A stretch of 64,000 nt of DNA, taken from NCBI RefSeq assembly GCF_000009265.1, contig NC_008380.1, positions 2,733,501 through 2,797,500 of the forward strand, given 5' to 3'. A program made the translations under genes and the position numbers. Source of the DNA: Rhizobium johnstonii 3841. Lineage in GTDB: Bacteria > Pseudomonadota > Alphaproteobacteria > Rhizobiales > Rhizobiaceae. Below the pieces are notes generated by a model. It had not been told where the DNA came from and searched no databases. It saw nothing but the letters and a program-made list of their open reading frames with translations. Positions 53,388 to 61,895 of the stretch are shown piece after piece (the first letter of the stretch is position 1; each line of letters opens with the position of its first letter).

Positions 53388-53807
53388 TCATTCGTCGCGA
53401 TAGACCTTTTCGCGGCGTTCGTGACGCTCCTGCGCTTCGATCGACAGTGTCGCGATCGGGCGGGCGTCGAGACGCTTGAGGCCGATCGGTTCACCGGTTT
53501 CCTCGCAATAGCCGTAGGTGCCGTCGTCGATGCGCTGCATTGCCGCGTCGATCTTCGAAATCAGCTTTCTCTGCCGATCACGGGCGCGAAGTTCGATCGC
53601 CCGATCTGTTTCCGACGACGCCCGATCGGCGAGGTCGGGATGGTTTGCGCTTTCCTCGGCCAGATGGTCGAGTGTCTCGCGCGCTTCTCTAAGGATATCA
53701 TTTCTCCATGCAACCAGCTTGGCCCTGAAATAGGCGCGCTGGTTTACGTTCATGAACTCTTCCTCTTCCGAGGGAACGTAATTGCTAAGATCGATCTTCT
53801 CACTCAA
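53388..53807 (-). CDS. dksA: RNA polymerase-binding factor DksA (degenerate zinc finger)
   Basis: A 139-residue DksA/TraR protein that reaches into the secondary channel of RNA polymerase and works with ppGpp. The coiled coil spans ~25-95; the C-terminal finger reads YGYCEETGEPIGLKRLDARP and IATLSIEAQ. Compared with the E. coli C-x2-C...C-x2-C finger, only the first Cys remains (others Thr, Ser, Ala), so zinc is probably not bound, a known trend in alphaproteobacteria. Start is taken as TTG 53805-53807 with AGGAG seven bases upstream, giving SEKIDLSNY; an ATG seven codons upstream is a weaker option. Confidence 0.92.
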   Translation of the reverse strand: MSEKIDLSNYVPSEEEEFMNVNQRAYFRAKLVAWRNDILREARETLDHLAEESANHPDLADRASSETDRAIELRARDRQRKLISKIDAAMQRIDDGTYGYCEETGEPIGLKRLDARPIATLSIEAQERHERREKVYRDE

Positions 53808-53890
53808 CGCGATTCTCCTGAAGAACATCTCATCTGGCGGGGTGTATATCCCAAGCGCTAGTCGCGATTCAAGCCAAATACGACAGGTAA

Positions 53891-53908
53891 ACAGATTTTT
53901 AAATCTGT
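53891..53908. promoter_or_regulatory. 18-bp inverted repeat in the dksA-sixA divergent region
   Basis: ACAGATTT-TT-AAATCTGT. It lies 84-101 bp upstream of the dksA TTG and could be an operator. Confidence 0.35.
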
Positions 53909-54083
53909 CACAGTTTTCGGCTAACAGACTATTTTCTCATCATTATTCCGGCTGTCGTTTTTTGCTTCGCCTTCAAAACGCCGTGTTGTCAGCCGCATTT
54001 TGGGCAGCTGGAGCAGCGCTGACGGTTGACGCCGGCCGATTGCAACCGCTACTGAAAAGGCCCGCTGGATCTTGGATTTGCCC

Positions 54084-54578
54084 ATGACCGTACCCCTGCC
54101 TCCGCCCAACCGCATCTATCTCCTGCGCCACGCCAAGGCCGCCCAGGCCGAACCCGGACAGCGCGATTTCGACCGGCCGCTCAACGAAAATGGCTTCGGC
54201 GATGCCGAAATCATCGCCGACAAGGCCGCCGACAAAGGCTACCGTCCCGATCTTCTGATCAGTTCGACCGCGCTGCGCTGCCGCGGTACCGCCGATGCGG
54301 TGTACCGGGCGATGGGCCTTACGCTCGAGGTCCGTTATGTCGACGCGCTCTATAACACCACGGTTGATAACTATCTCGAGATCATCGATGCGCAGGAAGA
54401 GGCCGCCGTCATGCTGGTCGGCCACAATCCGACCATGGAGCAGGCGCTGGAGACGCTGATCGGCCACGATGCGATGGTCAGCGCCCTTCCCGGCGGCTTT
54501 CCGACGGCAGGCCTTGCCGTGCTCGATTTCGATGCTTCCGCCACCGTGTGGCACCTCACCGATTTCCTGGTCGCCTGA
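54084..54578 (+). CDS. SixA-type phosphohistidine phosphatase
   Basis: A 164-residue histidine phosphatase. NRIYLLRHAKAAQAEPGQ gives the R-H-A signature with the phospho-acceptor His; LISSTALRCRGTADAV and VMLVGHNPTMEQ supply the second Arg and His. The short form without a second lobe is SixA-like; SixA removes phosphate from His of Hpt domains in E. coli. ATG 54084 is preferred over an upstream TTG at 54072. Confidence 0.88.
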   Translation: MTVPLPPPNRIYLLRHAKAAQAEPGQRDFDRPLNENGFGDAEIIADKAADKGYRPDLLISSTALRCRGTADAVYRAMGLTLEVRYVDALYNTTVDNYLEIIDAQEEAAVMLVGHNPTMEQALETLIGHDAMVSALPGGFPTAGLAVLDFDASATVWHLTDFLVA

Positions 54579-54654
54579 AGTCTTTCTCGCCGCTTCTTTT
54601 GCGGGCGGCGCGCTCTCCCTATATTGCGGGGCAGTCACCAACCGGATTAGCGCC

Positions 54655-56130
54655 TTGCCGCCACGCCTGACATCTTTTGCCGACGATGCCCGCATCGCGT
54701 TCGATAATCTCGCCGACCGGGCGAGCGGCCTCGTCAATCCGACCGTGCGGCTCGGTGTCACCGGCCTTTCCCGCTCCGGCAAGACGGTCTTCATCTCCTC
54801 GCTCGTCCACAATCTCCTGCATGGCGGCCGCCTGCCGCTGTTCGAACCGGTCCAATCAGGCCGCGTCTCGGCGGTACGGCTGGAGCCGCAGCCCGACGAT
54901 GCCGTGCCGCGCTTCCAGTACGAGGACCATATCCGTGCGCTGGTGAAGGACCGTATCTGGCCGGATTCGACCCGCGCCATCTCCGAGCTGCGCATCACCC
55001 TGGATTATCAGAGCGCCAGCGGCTGGAACCGGTTGTTTTCGCCCGGCCGCCTGTCGATCGATATCGTCGATTATCCCGGCGAATGGCTGCTCGACCTGCC
55101 GCTGCTCGGCAAGGATTACCGCACCTTCAGCGAGGAAACGTTGGCACTTGCCGAAACCGGCGTCCGCTCCGAGCTGTCGCGCCCATGGCTGGCGCTGACG
55201 CGCGCCACTGACATCCATGCCGGCGCCGACGAGATGATCGCCCGCGACCTCGCCACCGCCTTCGCCGATTATCTCAAAGCCTGCAAGGCCGACGAGCGCT
55301 CGCTTTCCACCCTGCCGCCTGGCCGTCTGCTTCTGCCCGGCGATCTCGACGGCTCGCCGGCGTTGACCTTCGCGCCGCTGGCTCTGCCGCCGGACGGGCG
55401 TCCCGGCCGCGGCTCGCTCTGGACGATGATGGAGCGGCGCTACGAGGCCTACAAATCGGTCGTCGTCAAACCTTTCTTCCGCGAGCATTTCGCCCGGCTC
55501 GACCGGCAGATCGTCCTGGTCGATGCGCTGCAGGCGATGAACCGCGGCCCCGAAGCCGTGCAAGATCTGGAACGCGCGCTGACCGACGTGCTCGCCTGTT
55601 TCCGCCCCGGCACCAATTCGCTGCTCTCGTCCCTACTCGGGCGCCGCATCGACCGCGTGCTGGTCGCCGCCACCAAGGCCGATCATCTCCATCATGAAAG
55701 CCACGACCGGCTCGATGCGCTGACCCGCCGCCTGGTGGATCGCGCCATCGACCGCATCGGCATGGCCGGCGCCGGCATCGACGTCATGGCGCTTGCCTCT
55801 GTGCGCGCCACCCGCGAAGCGACCGTCAAGCGCGACGGCCATGAACTGCCGGTCATCGTCGGCACGCCGATGGAGGGCGAAACAATCGCCGGCGAGCGTT
55901 TCGACGGTGAGAGAAAGACCGCGATTTTCCCCGGCGACCTGCCGGAGGATCCGGAAAGCCTGTTCGACCGCATCGCCTCGGGCGAGACCGGCCTGCAGCT
56001 GCCCGATGTCAACGTCGTCAGGTTCCGCCCGCCGCATCTCGAAGAAACCGGCGGCGGCATCAAGCTGTCGGTGCCGCATATCCGCCTCGACCGCGCCATG
56101 CAGTTCCTGTTCGGAGACCGTCTCGCATGA
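54655..56130 (+). CDS. ycjX: YcjX-family P-loop protein
   Basis: A 491-residue P-loop protein of the YcjX/DUF463 family, GTP-binding in the characterised members. Walker A is GLSRSGKTVFISS; SIDIVDYPGEWLLDLPLLGK is the G3-like region; VLVAATKADHLHHESHDRL has the TKAD (G4) motif. In E. coli ycjX lies with ycjF in the phage-shock regulon. No ATG matches the family N-terminus; TTG 54655 (MPPRLTSFADDARIAF) fits best. Its stop overlaps the next start by ATGA. Confidence 0.88.
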   Translation: MPPRLTSFADDARIAFDNLADRASGLVNPTVRLGVTGLSRSGKTVFISSLVHNLLHGGRLPLFEPVQSGRVSAVRLEPQPDDAVPRFQYEDHIRALVKDRIWPDSTRAISELRITLDYQSASGWNRLFSPGRLSIDIVDYPGEWLLDLPLLGKDYRTFSEETLALAETGVRSELSRPWLALTRATDIHAGADEMIARDLATAFADYLKACKADERSLSTLPPGRLLLPGDLDGSPALTFAPLALPPDGRPGRGSLWTMMERRYEAYKSVVVKPFFREHFARLDRQIVLVDALQAMNRGPEAVQDLERALTDVLACFRPGTNSLLSSLLGRRIDRVLVAATKADHLHHESHDRLDALTRRLVDRAIDRIGMAGAGIDVMALASVRATREATVKRDGHELPVIVGTPMEGETIAGERFDGERKTAIFPGDLPEDPESLFDRIASGETGLQLPDVNVVRFRPPHLEETGGGIKLSVPHIRLDRAMQFLFGDRLA

Positions 56131-57206
56131 GCAAGCCACCGTCCGATCCGCCGCGCCGCGCGCCCGCCGCCTTCATCTATGAGGACGAAGCCACCGAGCG
56201 GCGTGACAACGGCCGGCAAGGAGGTGAGCGGCGCAAGCCGGAAAGCTTCTCGGAGCATATCGTCGTGACGCCTGATGAAGACGATCCCTTCCTCAATCCC
56301 GACAAGGATCTGAGCGCGGTCCCCGTTGCAGCGCCGCGCAAGCGGCGGACCTCCTTCGGCAAGATCGCCGCCGGCGCCTTCGGCATCCTGCTGTCGCTCG
56401 CCATCGGCCTCTGGACCGATAGCCTGATCCGCGATCTCTTCACCCGCGCCGACTGGTTGGGTTATGCGGCCCTTGCCGTGCTCGCGGTCGGCATCCTTGC
56501 CGTGCTGGCTCTCGTCATCCGCGAAACATCAGGCATGATGCGCCTTGCCACCGTCCAGACGATCAAGGCCGAGGCTGACGCGGCGATGCTTGAAACCCGA
56601 CCAGTGAAGGCTCGCGCCGTCGTCGCACGCCTCACCGCGCTCCTTTCCGCCAATCCGGAGACGGCAAAGGGTCGCGCGACGCTGAAGGCGACCGAGGGCG
56701 AGGTCATCGATCCCCCGCATCTGATGGCGCTAGCCGAACGAGAACTGCTCGCTCCGCTCGACCGCAAGGCCCGGGCGCTCATCGTCAACGCCTCGAAGCG
56801 CGTCTCGATCGTCACCGCCGTCAGCCCGCGCGCCGTCGTCGACCTGCTCTATGTGCTCTATGAGGCGGTGCGCCTGATCCGCGCCATGGCCGAGCTGTAT
56901 GGCAGCCGGCCTGGCACACTCGGCATGTTCCGCCTGCTGCGCGACGTGCTGGCGCATCTGGCCGTCACCGGCTCGATCGCCGTCGGCGACAGTCTGGTCC
57001 AGCAGGTGCTCGGCCATGGGCTGGCCTCGAAGCTCTCGGCACGACTGGGCGAAGGCGTCATCAACGGCCTGATGACCGCCCGCATTGGAATCGCGGCGAT
57101 GGATCTCTGCCGTCCGCTCGCCTTCCGCGCCCTGAAGCGGCCGGGAATCGGTGATTTCATCGGCGATCTCACCCCCTCCATGTCACCGCGCGGCAACAAT
57201 CCTTGA
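56127..57206 (+). CDS. ycjF: YcjF-family (DUF697/TIGR01620) membrane protein
   Basis: A 359-residue protein. A polar N-terminus of ~70 residues precedes two TM helices (KIAAGAFGILLSLAIGLWTD; WLGYAALAVLAVGILAVLAL-VI) and a C-terminal DUF697 region (VSIVTAVSPRAVVDLLYVLY; AVGDSLVQQVLGHGLASKLS) that may dip into the membrane. It overlaps ycjX and the two are nearly always paired, so they likely act together at the inner membrane; the precise role is unsettled. Confidence 0.86.
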   Translation: MSKPPSDPPRRAPAAFIYEDEATERRDNGRQGGERRKPESFSEHIVVTPDEDDPFLNPDKDLSAVPVAAPRKRRTSFGKIAAGAFGILLSLAIGLWTDSLIRDLFTRADWLGYAALAVLAVGILAVLALVIRETSGMMRLATVQTIKAEADAAMLETRPVKARAVVARLTALLSANPETAKGRATLKATEGEVIDPPHLMALAERELLAPLDRKARALIVNASKRVSIVTAVSPRAVVDLLYVLYEAVRLIRAMAELYGSRPGTLGMFRLLRDVLAHLAVTGSIAVGDSLVQQVLGHGLASKLSARLGEGVINGLMTARIGIAAMDLCRPLAFRALKRPGIGDFIGDLTPSMSPRGNNP

Positions 57207-57416
57207 ACGAAGCAGCGATTCCGCAGTTTTCGCCTCCCCTTGCGTAACGCCGAAGGGATTACAGCAGATTCAATGCTTTAGTGACGATTTTCTAAAATCT
57301 ATGCCGCGCGAAAGCTCTGCGCTGCCTTGCATTTCGGCACAATCGAAAGGAAGGATTAACCATTCTTCGGCAAAACTTGCAGCCAGTTCGTGAGTGGTGT
57401 TTGCCAAGGAAAATCC

Positions 57417-57968
57417 ATGTATTCGCGCAAGTTTCTCATCGTATGCGGCCTAGCCGCCGCGGCATTGTCTCCCGTCGCAGATGTCGCACCGGCAGCCACC
57501 GCTGCAACCCGTGACAAGGCCTTCTTCGATTCAGTCGCCGGCTCCTGGAAAGGCCCTGGTGAAATCGTCGCCGGCAAGTACAAGGGCACGAAATTCACCT
57601 GCAACCTGATCGGCGAGCCCACAGGCGACAGCAGCGCCGGCATCAAGCTCGACGGCACCTGCCGCGTCGGCGTCTTCAAGCAGCCGATGACCGCCGTCAT
57701 CTCTCAGTCGGGCTCGAGCTACAAGGGCAAATTCCTCGACGGCGCCGCCGGCAAGGGCCTTGACGTCGTCTCCGGCGCCGTCAGCGAGGATACCGTCGTT
57801 GTCGGCATCAACCGCGCCAAGCTGAATGGTGCGATGATTGCCCGCGTACGCGACGACAAGACGATGAACGTCACCGTTTCGGTCAAGGTCGAAAGCCAGA
57901 TGATCCCGGTGATCGGCCTGACGCTGACGCGTCAGGTCGACGAGATGGCCGTCGGTTCCATCCAGTAG
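57417..57968 (+). CDS. Hypothetical exported protein
   Basis: A 183-residue protein with a signal peptide (MYSRKFLIVCGLAAAALSPV; cut near ATAATA or APA). The mature part FFDSVAGSWKGPGEIVAGKY-KGTKFTCNL looks like a small beta-barrel of lipocalin-like type, with one Cys pair (FTCNL, GTCRVG). The family is common in rhizobia but without known role. The ATG at 57417 has AAGGA seven bases upstream. Confidence 0.7.
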   Translation: MYSRKFLIVCGLAAAALSPVADVAPAATAATRDKAFFDSVAGSWKGPGEIVAGKYKGTKFTCNLIGEPTGDSSAGIKLDGTCRVGVFKQPMTAVISQSGSSYKGKFLDGAAGKGLDVVSGAVSEDTVVVGINRAKLNGAMIARVRDDKTMNVTVSVKVESQMIPVIGLTLTRQVDEMAVGSIQ

Positions 57969-57996
57969 ACAAATCGCACAGCGGATTTTCCTGAAG

Positions 57997-58017
57997 CGGC
58001 GGGTTTCCCGCCGTTTT
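57997..58017 (+). terminator. Rho-independent terminator
   Basis: 7-bp stem CGGCGGG / CCCGCCG, TTT loop, TTTT tail, 28 bp after the exported-protein gene. Confidence 0.8.
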
Positions 58018-58037
58018 CCGTTTTCAGTTTCCCTGCT

Positions 58038-58565
58038 TCAGGCGCTCAGCCACCACTCGCGGCTGTCGTCGGCGATCTCGATGCCGGTCACGTCGGCATC
58101 CGACAGCCAATCACTGACCGCCCTGCCCCTGACCAGAAGACCCGGCGCGATATCGGCAAGCGGCATCAGCACGAAACCGCGATCGGTCATGCGCGGATGC
58201 GGCAGCTCCAGCCGCGGCGCATCCTGGATCACGTCGCCATAGGTCAGCACGTCGATATCGAGCGTGCGCGGACCCCAGCGCTCGATGCGCTCGCGTTTCA
58301 TCTCCCGTTCGATCGACAGGCAGACATCGAGCAAAGCCTCGGGCTCCAGCCTGGTCTCGACGGCGGCGCAGGCATTGAAGAAGAACGATTGGTCGGTCTT
58401 GCCCCAGGGCGGCGTGCGATAGAGCCGCGAGACCGCGCTAACCCGGCAGTCGTCCCGTCCGTCCAGCTTCTGCAGTGCTGCAGCCATCGCCTTCACAGGG
58501 TCGCCGATATTGCCGCCGAGACCGAGTGTGGCGGATTGCAATGCGGCCTCAGGCAAAGTGCTCAA
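58038..58565 (-). CDS. folK: 6-hydroxymethyl-7,8-dihydropterin pyrophosphokinase
   Basis: A 175-residue HPPK, adding pyrophosphate to the pterin in folate synthesis. ATLGLGGNIGDPVKAM at the start, FFFNACAAVET, and ERWGPRTLDIDVLTYGD (Mg2+-binding Asp pair) are signatures. The start overlaps folB by 17 bp; folP-folB-folK form one operon in pathway-related order. Confidence 0.95.
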   Translation of the reverse strand: MSTLPEAALQSATLGLGGNIGDPVKAMAAALQKLDGRDDCRVSAVSRLYRTPPWGKTDQSFFFNACAAVETRLEPEALLDVCLSIEREMKRERIERWGPRTLDIDVLTYGDVIQDAPRLELPHPRMTDRGFVLMPLADIAPGLLVRGRAVSDWLSDADVTGIEIADDSREWWLSA

Positions 58566-58914
58566 CGCTCACCTGCACGAAATCGAGCACGCCGGGCACC
58601 GGCGCGTTCGGCTTGCGCACCGTGATCTTCGCCCGCCGGATCTGCGGGAATGTCTCGCAGAGCCCCTTGGCGATATCGAGCGCCAGGGACTCGATCAGGT
58701 AGCGCCGCTTGCCGGTGACGATCTGCTCGATCACGGTAAAGGCGATGCCGTAATTGACGGTATCGTTGATCGAATCGCTTTCCAGCGCCTCGCCGGCGAC
58801 GACATCGAGCTCGGCATCGACGAAGAAACGCTGGCCGAGGAATTCCTCCTCGTCATGCACGCCGTGGCGCGCGAAGAAGGCGCAGTTCTGCAGCGTGATC
58901 GTGTAGGTGGTCAT
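58549..58914 (-). CDS. folB: Dihydroneopterin aldolase
   Basis: A 121-residue DHNA producing the pterin used by FolK. YTITLQNCAFFARHGVHDEE-E, QRFFVDAEL and NYGIAFTVIEQI match, and RRYLIESLALDIA holds the active-site Glu; Lys is in ITVRKPNAPVPG. Its ATG overlaps the folP stop (ATGA). Confidence 0.94.
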   Translation of the reverse strand: MTTYTITLQNCAFFARHGVHDEEEFLGQRFFVDAELDVVAGEALESDSINDTVNYGIAFTVIEQIVTGKRRYLIESLALDIAKGLCETFPQIRRAKITVRKPNAPVPGVLDFVQVSVEHFA

Positions 58915-59780
58915 GTCGGCCGCTTCCTCTCGAATTCCTGGCGCGCATTAAGCATAGCATCGGCGATATCGAGCGCATCCCTGTTGATTGCGACATTGTG
59001 CACCCGGAAAACCGCAGCCCCTTGAAGTCTGAGCAGCGCGCTGGTCGCAGCCGTCGCTGCATCCCGCCCCTGCACCTCACGCCCTGTCACCGTGCCTAGG
59101 AAGCGCTTGCGCGATGTGCCGGCGAGCAGGGGCAGGCCGAAGCGGGAAAGTTCGGAAAACCGCGCCATCAGCTCCAGGTTCTCCTCCGCCGTCTCCTTGG
59201 CGAAGCCGAAACCCGGATCGAGCACGATGCGGTCGCGGTTGACGCCTGATGCAGCGGCGATATCAAGCGACCGTTCGAGGAAATGCACCTGATCGGCAAT
59301 CACATCGACGAGTTTTACCCTGTCGCGGCCGGTATGCATGATGCAGAGTCCGGCTCCGGTCACCGCAGAAATATCGGCGATATCGGGCTCCTTTTGCAGC
59401 CCGAAGACGTCGTTGACGATATGGGCCCCGGCACTGATCGCAAGCCGCGCCGTCTCGGCGCGATAAGTGTCGATCGAGATCAGCGCCTGGGTGCGGCCGC
59501 GCAACGCCTCGATGACGGGCAGCACGCGCGCCTGCTCCTCGGAAGGGCTGACGGTTGCTGCGTTCGGCCGGGTCGATTCGCCGCCGATATCGATAATGCC
59601 GGCACCCTCGCTCACCGCCCGCAGCGCCTGTTCGACCGCCGCATCGACGGTTTCAAAGCGTCCGCCGTCGGAAAAGGAGTCCGGCGTCACGTTGATGATC
59701 GCCATGATCACCGAACGACGGCCGAGTTCGATCTCCCGGCCATGGCCGACACGCCATATGCTGCCTTCGAGCCCTGTCAC
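58911..59780 (-). CDS. folP: Dihydropteroate synthase
   Basis: A 289-residue TIM-barrel enzyme that joins pterin pyrophosphate with p-aminobenzoate, the sulfonamide target. MAIINVTPDSFSDGGRF, DIGGESTRPNAA, and DPGFGFAKETAEEN are diagnostic; LLAGTSRKRFLG carries the loop used by sulfonamides. GTG 59778-59780, eight bases after GGGA, gives the usual N-terminus TGLEGSIWRVG; the frame is open to an ATG at 59867. Confidence 0.95.
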   Translation of the reverse strand: MTGLEGSIWRVGHGREIELGRRSVIMAIINVTPDSFSDGGRFETVDAAVEQALRAVSEGAGIIDIGGESTRPNAATVSPSEEQARVLPVIEALRGRTQALISIDTYRAETARLAISAGAHIVNDVFGLQKEPDIADISAVTGAGLCIMHTGRDRVKLVDVIADQVHFLERSLDIAAASGVNRDRIVLDPGFGFAKETAEENLELMARFSELSRFGLPLLAGTSRKRFLGTVTGREVQGRDAATAATSALLRLQGAAVFRVHNVAINRDALDIADAMLNARQEFERKRPT

Positions 59781-59881
59781 CAGACTTATCCCATTGATGA
59801 CGAAAAAAGCGCCATCTGATATTGCGCTTGGGGTGGCTATGCCCCAAGCTCCTGCCGATTTCAACACGGGTTGCGTTCAGA

Positions 59882-60508
59882 ATGCCGCTTGCAGTGCGTT
59901 ATATGGTCGTTCCTATCGCCTTTTCCATTGCTCTTTCCCTTTGCAGCCCGTCGGCAGCCGAAGTGATCGCATCGAAAAGCTATTCCTATTTCGACATTCG
60001 CGGTAAAACTGCGGATGAACTCGACCGCGAGCTCAGCCGGCGCGGCCCGACGGCGAGCGGTTCCTCGGCACGCCATCCCGGCGCTACGAAGATCCGCTTC
60101 GGCGGTGAGGCAACCTATATTCAGAATAACGGGCGCTGCCGTGTCGGCAACGTCAAGGTCACGGTCCACACCCAGATCATCCTGCCGCGCTGGAGCAGCC
60201 GCAAGGGCGCCAGCAAGGAGCTGTCGATGATCTGGGACGCGCTGTCGAGCGATATCAAGCGCCACGAGGAGCGCCATGCCGAGATCGCCCGCGACCAGGC
60301 CCGCGCCATGGAGCGAGCCATTCGCGCGCTGCCGCAGCAGCGCAGCTGCGAAGCCATGCAGGAACTCGTCTCCGACGAATCAGCTCGCGGTATAGAGGAG
60401 CACGACCGGCAGCAGGCGCGATTCGACCGGGTCGAGGCGGTCAATTTCCAGAAGCGGATGCTGAGGTTGCTGAACAATCGAATCAACGGTCGAGCCGGCG
60501 CAAAATAA
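59882..60508 (+). CDS. DUF922 exported protein with HExxH motif
   Basis: A 208-residue protein with a signal peptide (MVVPIAFSIALSLCSPSA) and the DUF922 body: YSYFDIRGKTADELDRELSR-RGP, then CRVGNVKVTVHTQIILPRW, and DIKRHEERHAEIARDQARAM. The last contains H-E-E-R-H, an HExxH zinc-protease motif; the family is called 'secreted Zn-dependent protease' but activity is unproven. Start at 59882, or 59903 with the same signal core. Confidence 0.8.
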   Translation: MPLAVRYMVVPIAFSIALSLCSPSAAEVIASKSYSYFDIRGKTADELDRELSRRGPTASGSSARHPGATKIRFGGEATYIQNNGRCRVGNVKVTVHTQIILPRWSSRKGASKELSMIWDALSSDIKRHEERHAEIARDQARAMERAIRALPQQRSCEAMQELVSDESARGIEEHDRQQARFDRVEAVNFQKRMLRLLNNRINGRAGAK

Positions 60509-60635
60509 GGCTTTTTCAGTCTGATTGCGAGCGGAAACCCTTAGCTGCATAACGAAACTTGTGCGAAACTTGCACGCTCCCCAGCGTTTTACTGGTCATT
60601 TTTCATCCTGGCAGACTCAACCGGAACGCGTTAAT

Positions 60636-60787
60636 ATGAACACATTCGAAAGTTCAGGTACGGCATCTGCACTTTCATCGCTGGGTTCTCCTGGCGCGTT
60701 CCGAAGCCGCGGATGTTCCTCCCTCATCCGTAGGTAATGCGCCCGCCTCGCCTCGCTCGCTCTAGCGCGCGAGGCGTCTTTTTTTTT
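60636..60787 (+). ncRNA. Candidate small RNA or micro-protein transcript
   Basis: A stretch without other genes ends in a strong terminator (see next entry) 240 nt after the DUF922 gene, too far to be simply its own end. A 33-codon frame (60636-60737, MNTFESSGTASALSSLGSPG) and an anti-Shine-Dalgarno-like TTCCTCCCTC at 60716-60725 are inside. CTGGCA (60608-60613) and TTAATA (60631-60636), 17 bp apart, are a poor promoter match. Which product is real is not decided. Confidence 0.4.
60749..60787 (+). terminator. Strong rho-independent terminator
   Basis: 8-bp stem CGCCTCGC (60749-60756) / GCGAGGCG (60769-60776), then TC and nine T. Confidence 0.88.
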
Positions 60788-60822
60788 CGAATTTTTCGGC
60801 GACGTTTGAAGCGCAGTACGCG

Positions 60823-61143
60823 TCAGGCCTGGCGTTCCGGCACGTGCACCACCAGCCCGTCATAGACAGCCTTCATCCGGATCTGACAGGAAAGCCGCGA
60901 GGTCGGGCGCACATCGAAGGCGAAGTCGAGCATGTCCTCTTCCATCGCTTCCGGCTGCCCGACCTTCTCCGTCCACTCCTCGTCGACATAGACATGACAG
61001 GTCGCGCAGGCACAGGCGCCGCCGCATTCCGCTTCGATGCCGGGCACCGAATTGCGCACGGCATTCTCCATCACGGTGGAGCCTTGGTCGACGTCGAGGT
61101 CGAAGCGCGTGCCGTCGAAGGCGACGATGGTAAGTTTTGGCAT
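60823..61143 (-). CDS. Adrenodoxin-type [2Fe-2S] ferredoxin
   Basis: A 106-residue ferredoxin. ECGGACACATCHVYV contains Cys40, Cys46 and Cys49 in the C-x5-C-x2-C pattern (Cys44 is extra), and Cys86 in SRLSCQIRM is the fourth ligand. PTSRLSCQ and EEDMLDFAFD are adrenodoxin/FdxB-like. Such proteins serve P450 enzymes or iron-sulfur assembly; no isc or P450 gene is next to it. It is monocistronic. Confidence 0.93.
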   Translation of the reverse strand: MPKLTIVAFDGTRFDLDVDQGSTVMENAVRNSVPGIEAECGGACACATCHVYVDEEWTEKVGQPEAMEEDMLDFAFDVRPTSRLSCQIRMKAVYDGLVVHVPERQA

Positions 61144-61283
61144 CAGGACTATTTCCGGTCTTCAGGTGGGTGGGCGGATTTTCTTCCGACAATTCGACGC
61201 ATCAGTCAATATTGGGGAAATTCGCCACAGCCTCGCAGATCGGGCCTTCGTCCGCCGTCTTCAAAGCGTCATAAGGCACGTCG

Positions 61284-61318
61284 CAAAAAGACCCGCGGTT
61301 CCGCAATGGAACAACGGG
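61284..61318 (-). terminator. Terminator downstream of the Hpt gene
   Basis: Minus strand: CCCG-tt-GTTCC / GGAAC-cg-CGGG stem with a five-base loop, followed by TCTTTTT. About 90 nt after the Hpt stop codon. Confidence 0.65.
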
Positions 61319-61334
61319 CCTCGTTCGAACGGTA

Positions 61335-61392
61335 TCTTATGCACTTTGCCCAAAAGTGCGCAGCGGTTTTGGGACAACGAGATGCATCGAAT
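61335..61392. repeat. Dispersed palindromic repeat (copy 3, core only)
   Basis: Contains CAAAAGTGCGCAGCGGTTTTG, the core shared with the elements at 4058 and 16055, with ATGCA half-sites at both ends instead of CAATTCC arms. Confidence 0.6.
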
Positions 61393-61404
61393 AAAACTTG
61401 GAGA

Positions 61405-61788
61405 TCAGCCGCGGCAGAGCTTCAGAATGAAATTCTCGGCGTCGATGACGGCGGCACCGAGCGCTGCCGTCGCGCCGGCATCGCCACCGTTTTCCTCGAC
61501 GGCTTCCGCTGTCTGAGACACGCGGAACGCGCCGACCGAGCTTGCCGCGCCCTTCAGCCGGTGCGCGGCTGCGCCGATCCGGATGGTTTCGCCGCTGGCA
61601 ATATCCTGAAGGCATGCGCGGGCTTGGCGCGCAAACATCTGAAGGACTTCGAGTTCCAGCGTCTTGTCGCCCATCGTCTGCTTTGCGAGATGGACCAGAT
61701 CGATCGGCCGGACCTTCGAGGGACACGGTCCCTTTGCATTATCAGGCGCCTCGAATACGATGTTCAATGCTGCCATCTGGGCTGCCAT
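61405..61788 (-). CDS. Stand-alone Hpt phosphotransfer protein
   Basis: A 127-residue protein with one Hpt domain; GAAAHRLKGAASSVGAFRVS has the phosphorylatable His76 and the usual K-G-A/S-S. Helical segments before and after (LEVLQMFARQARACL; AEAVEENGGDAGATA) fit a four-helix bundle. Start ATG 61786-61788 with GGAG upstream. It is not ChpT (too short, no HATPase-like part). Partner kinases are unknown; CckA and SixA-like genes in this window are the nearest two-component elements. Confidence 0.85.
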   Translation of the reverse strand: MAAQMAALNIVFEAPDNAKGPCPSKVRPIDLVHLAKQTMGDKTLELEVLQMFARQARACLQDIASGETIRIGAAAHRLKGAASSVGAFRVSQTAEAVEENGGDAGATAALGAAVIDAENFILKLCRG

Positions 61789-61895
61789 TGCCAATTCTCC
61801 CGTCTCTGTCGTCCGCAGTTGCAACAGTTCTGCGACAGGAGGGTGGCCATCACGTTAAATTCCGGCACAGTCAGGGCGGAAATCTCGCCATATGG

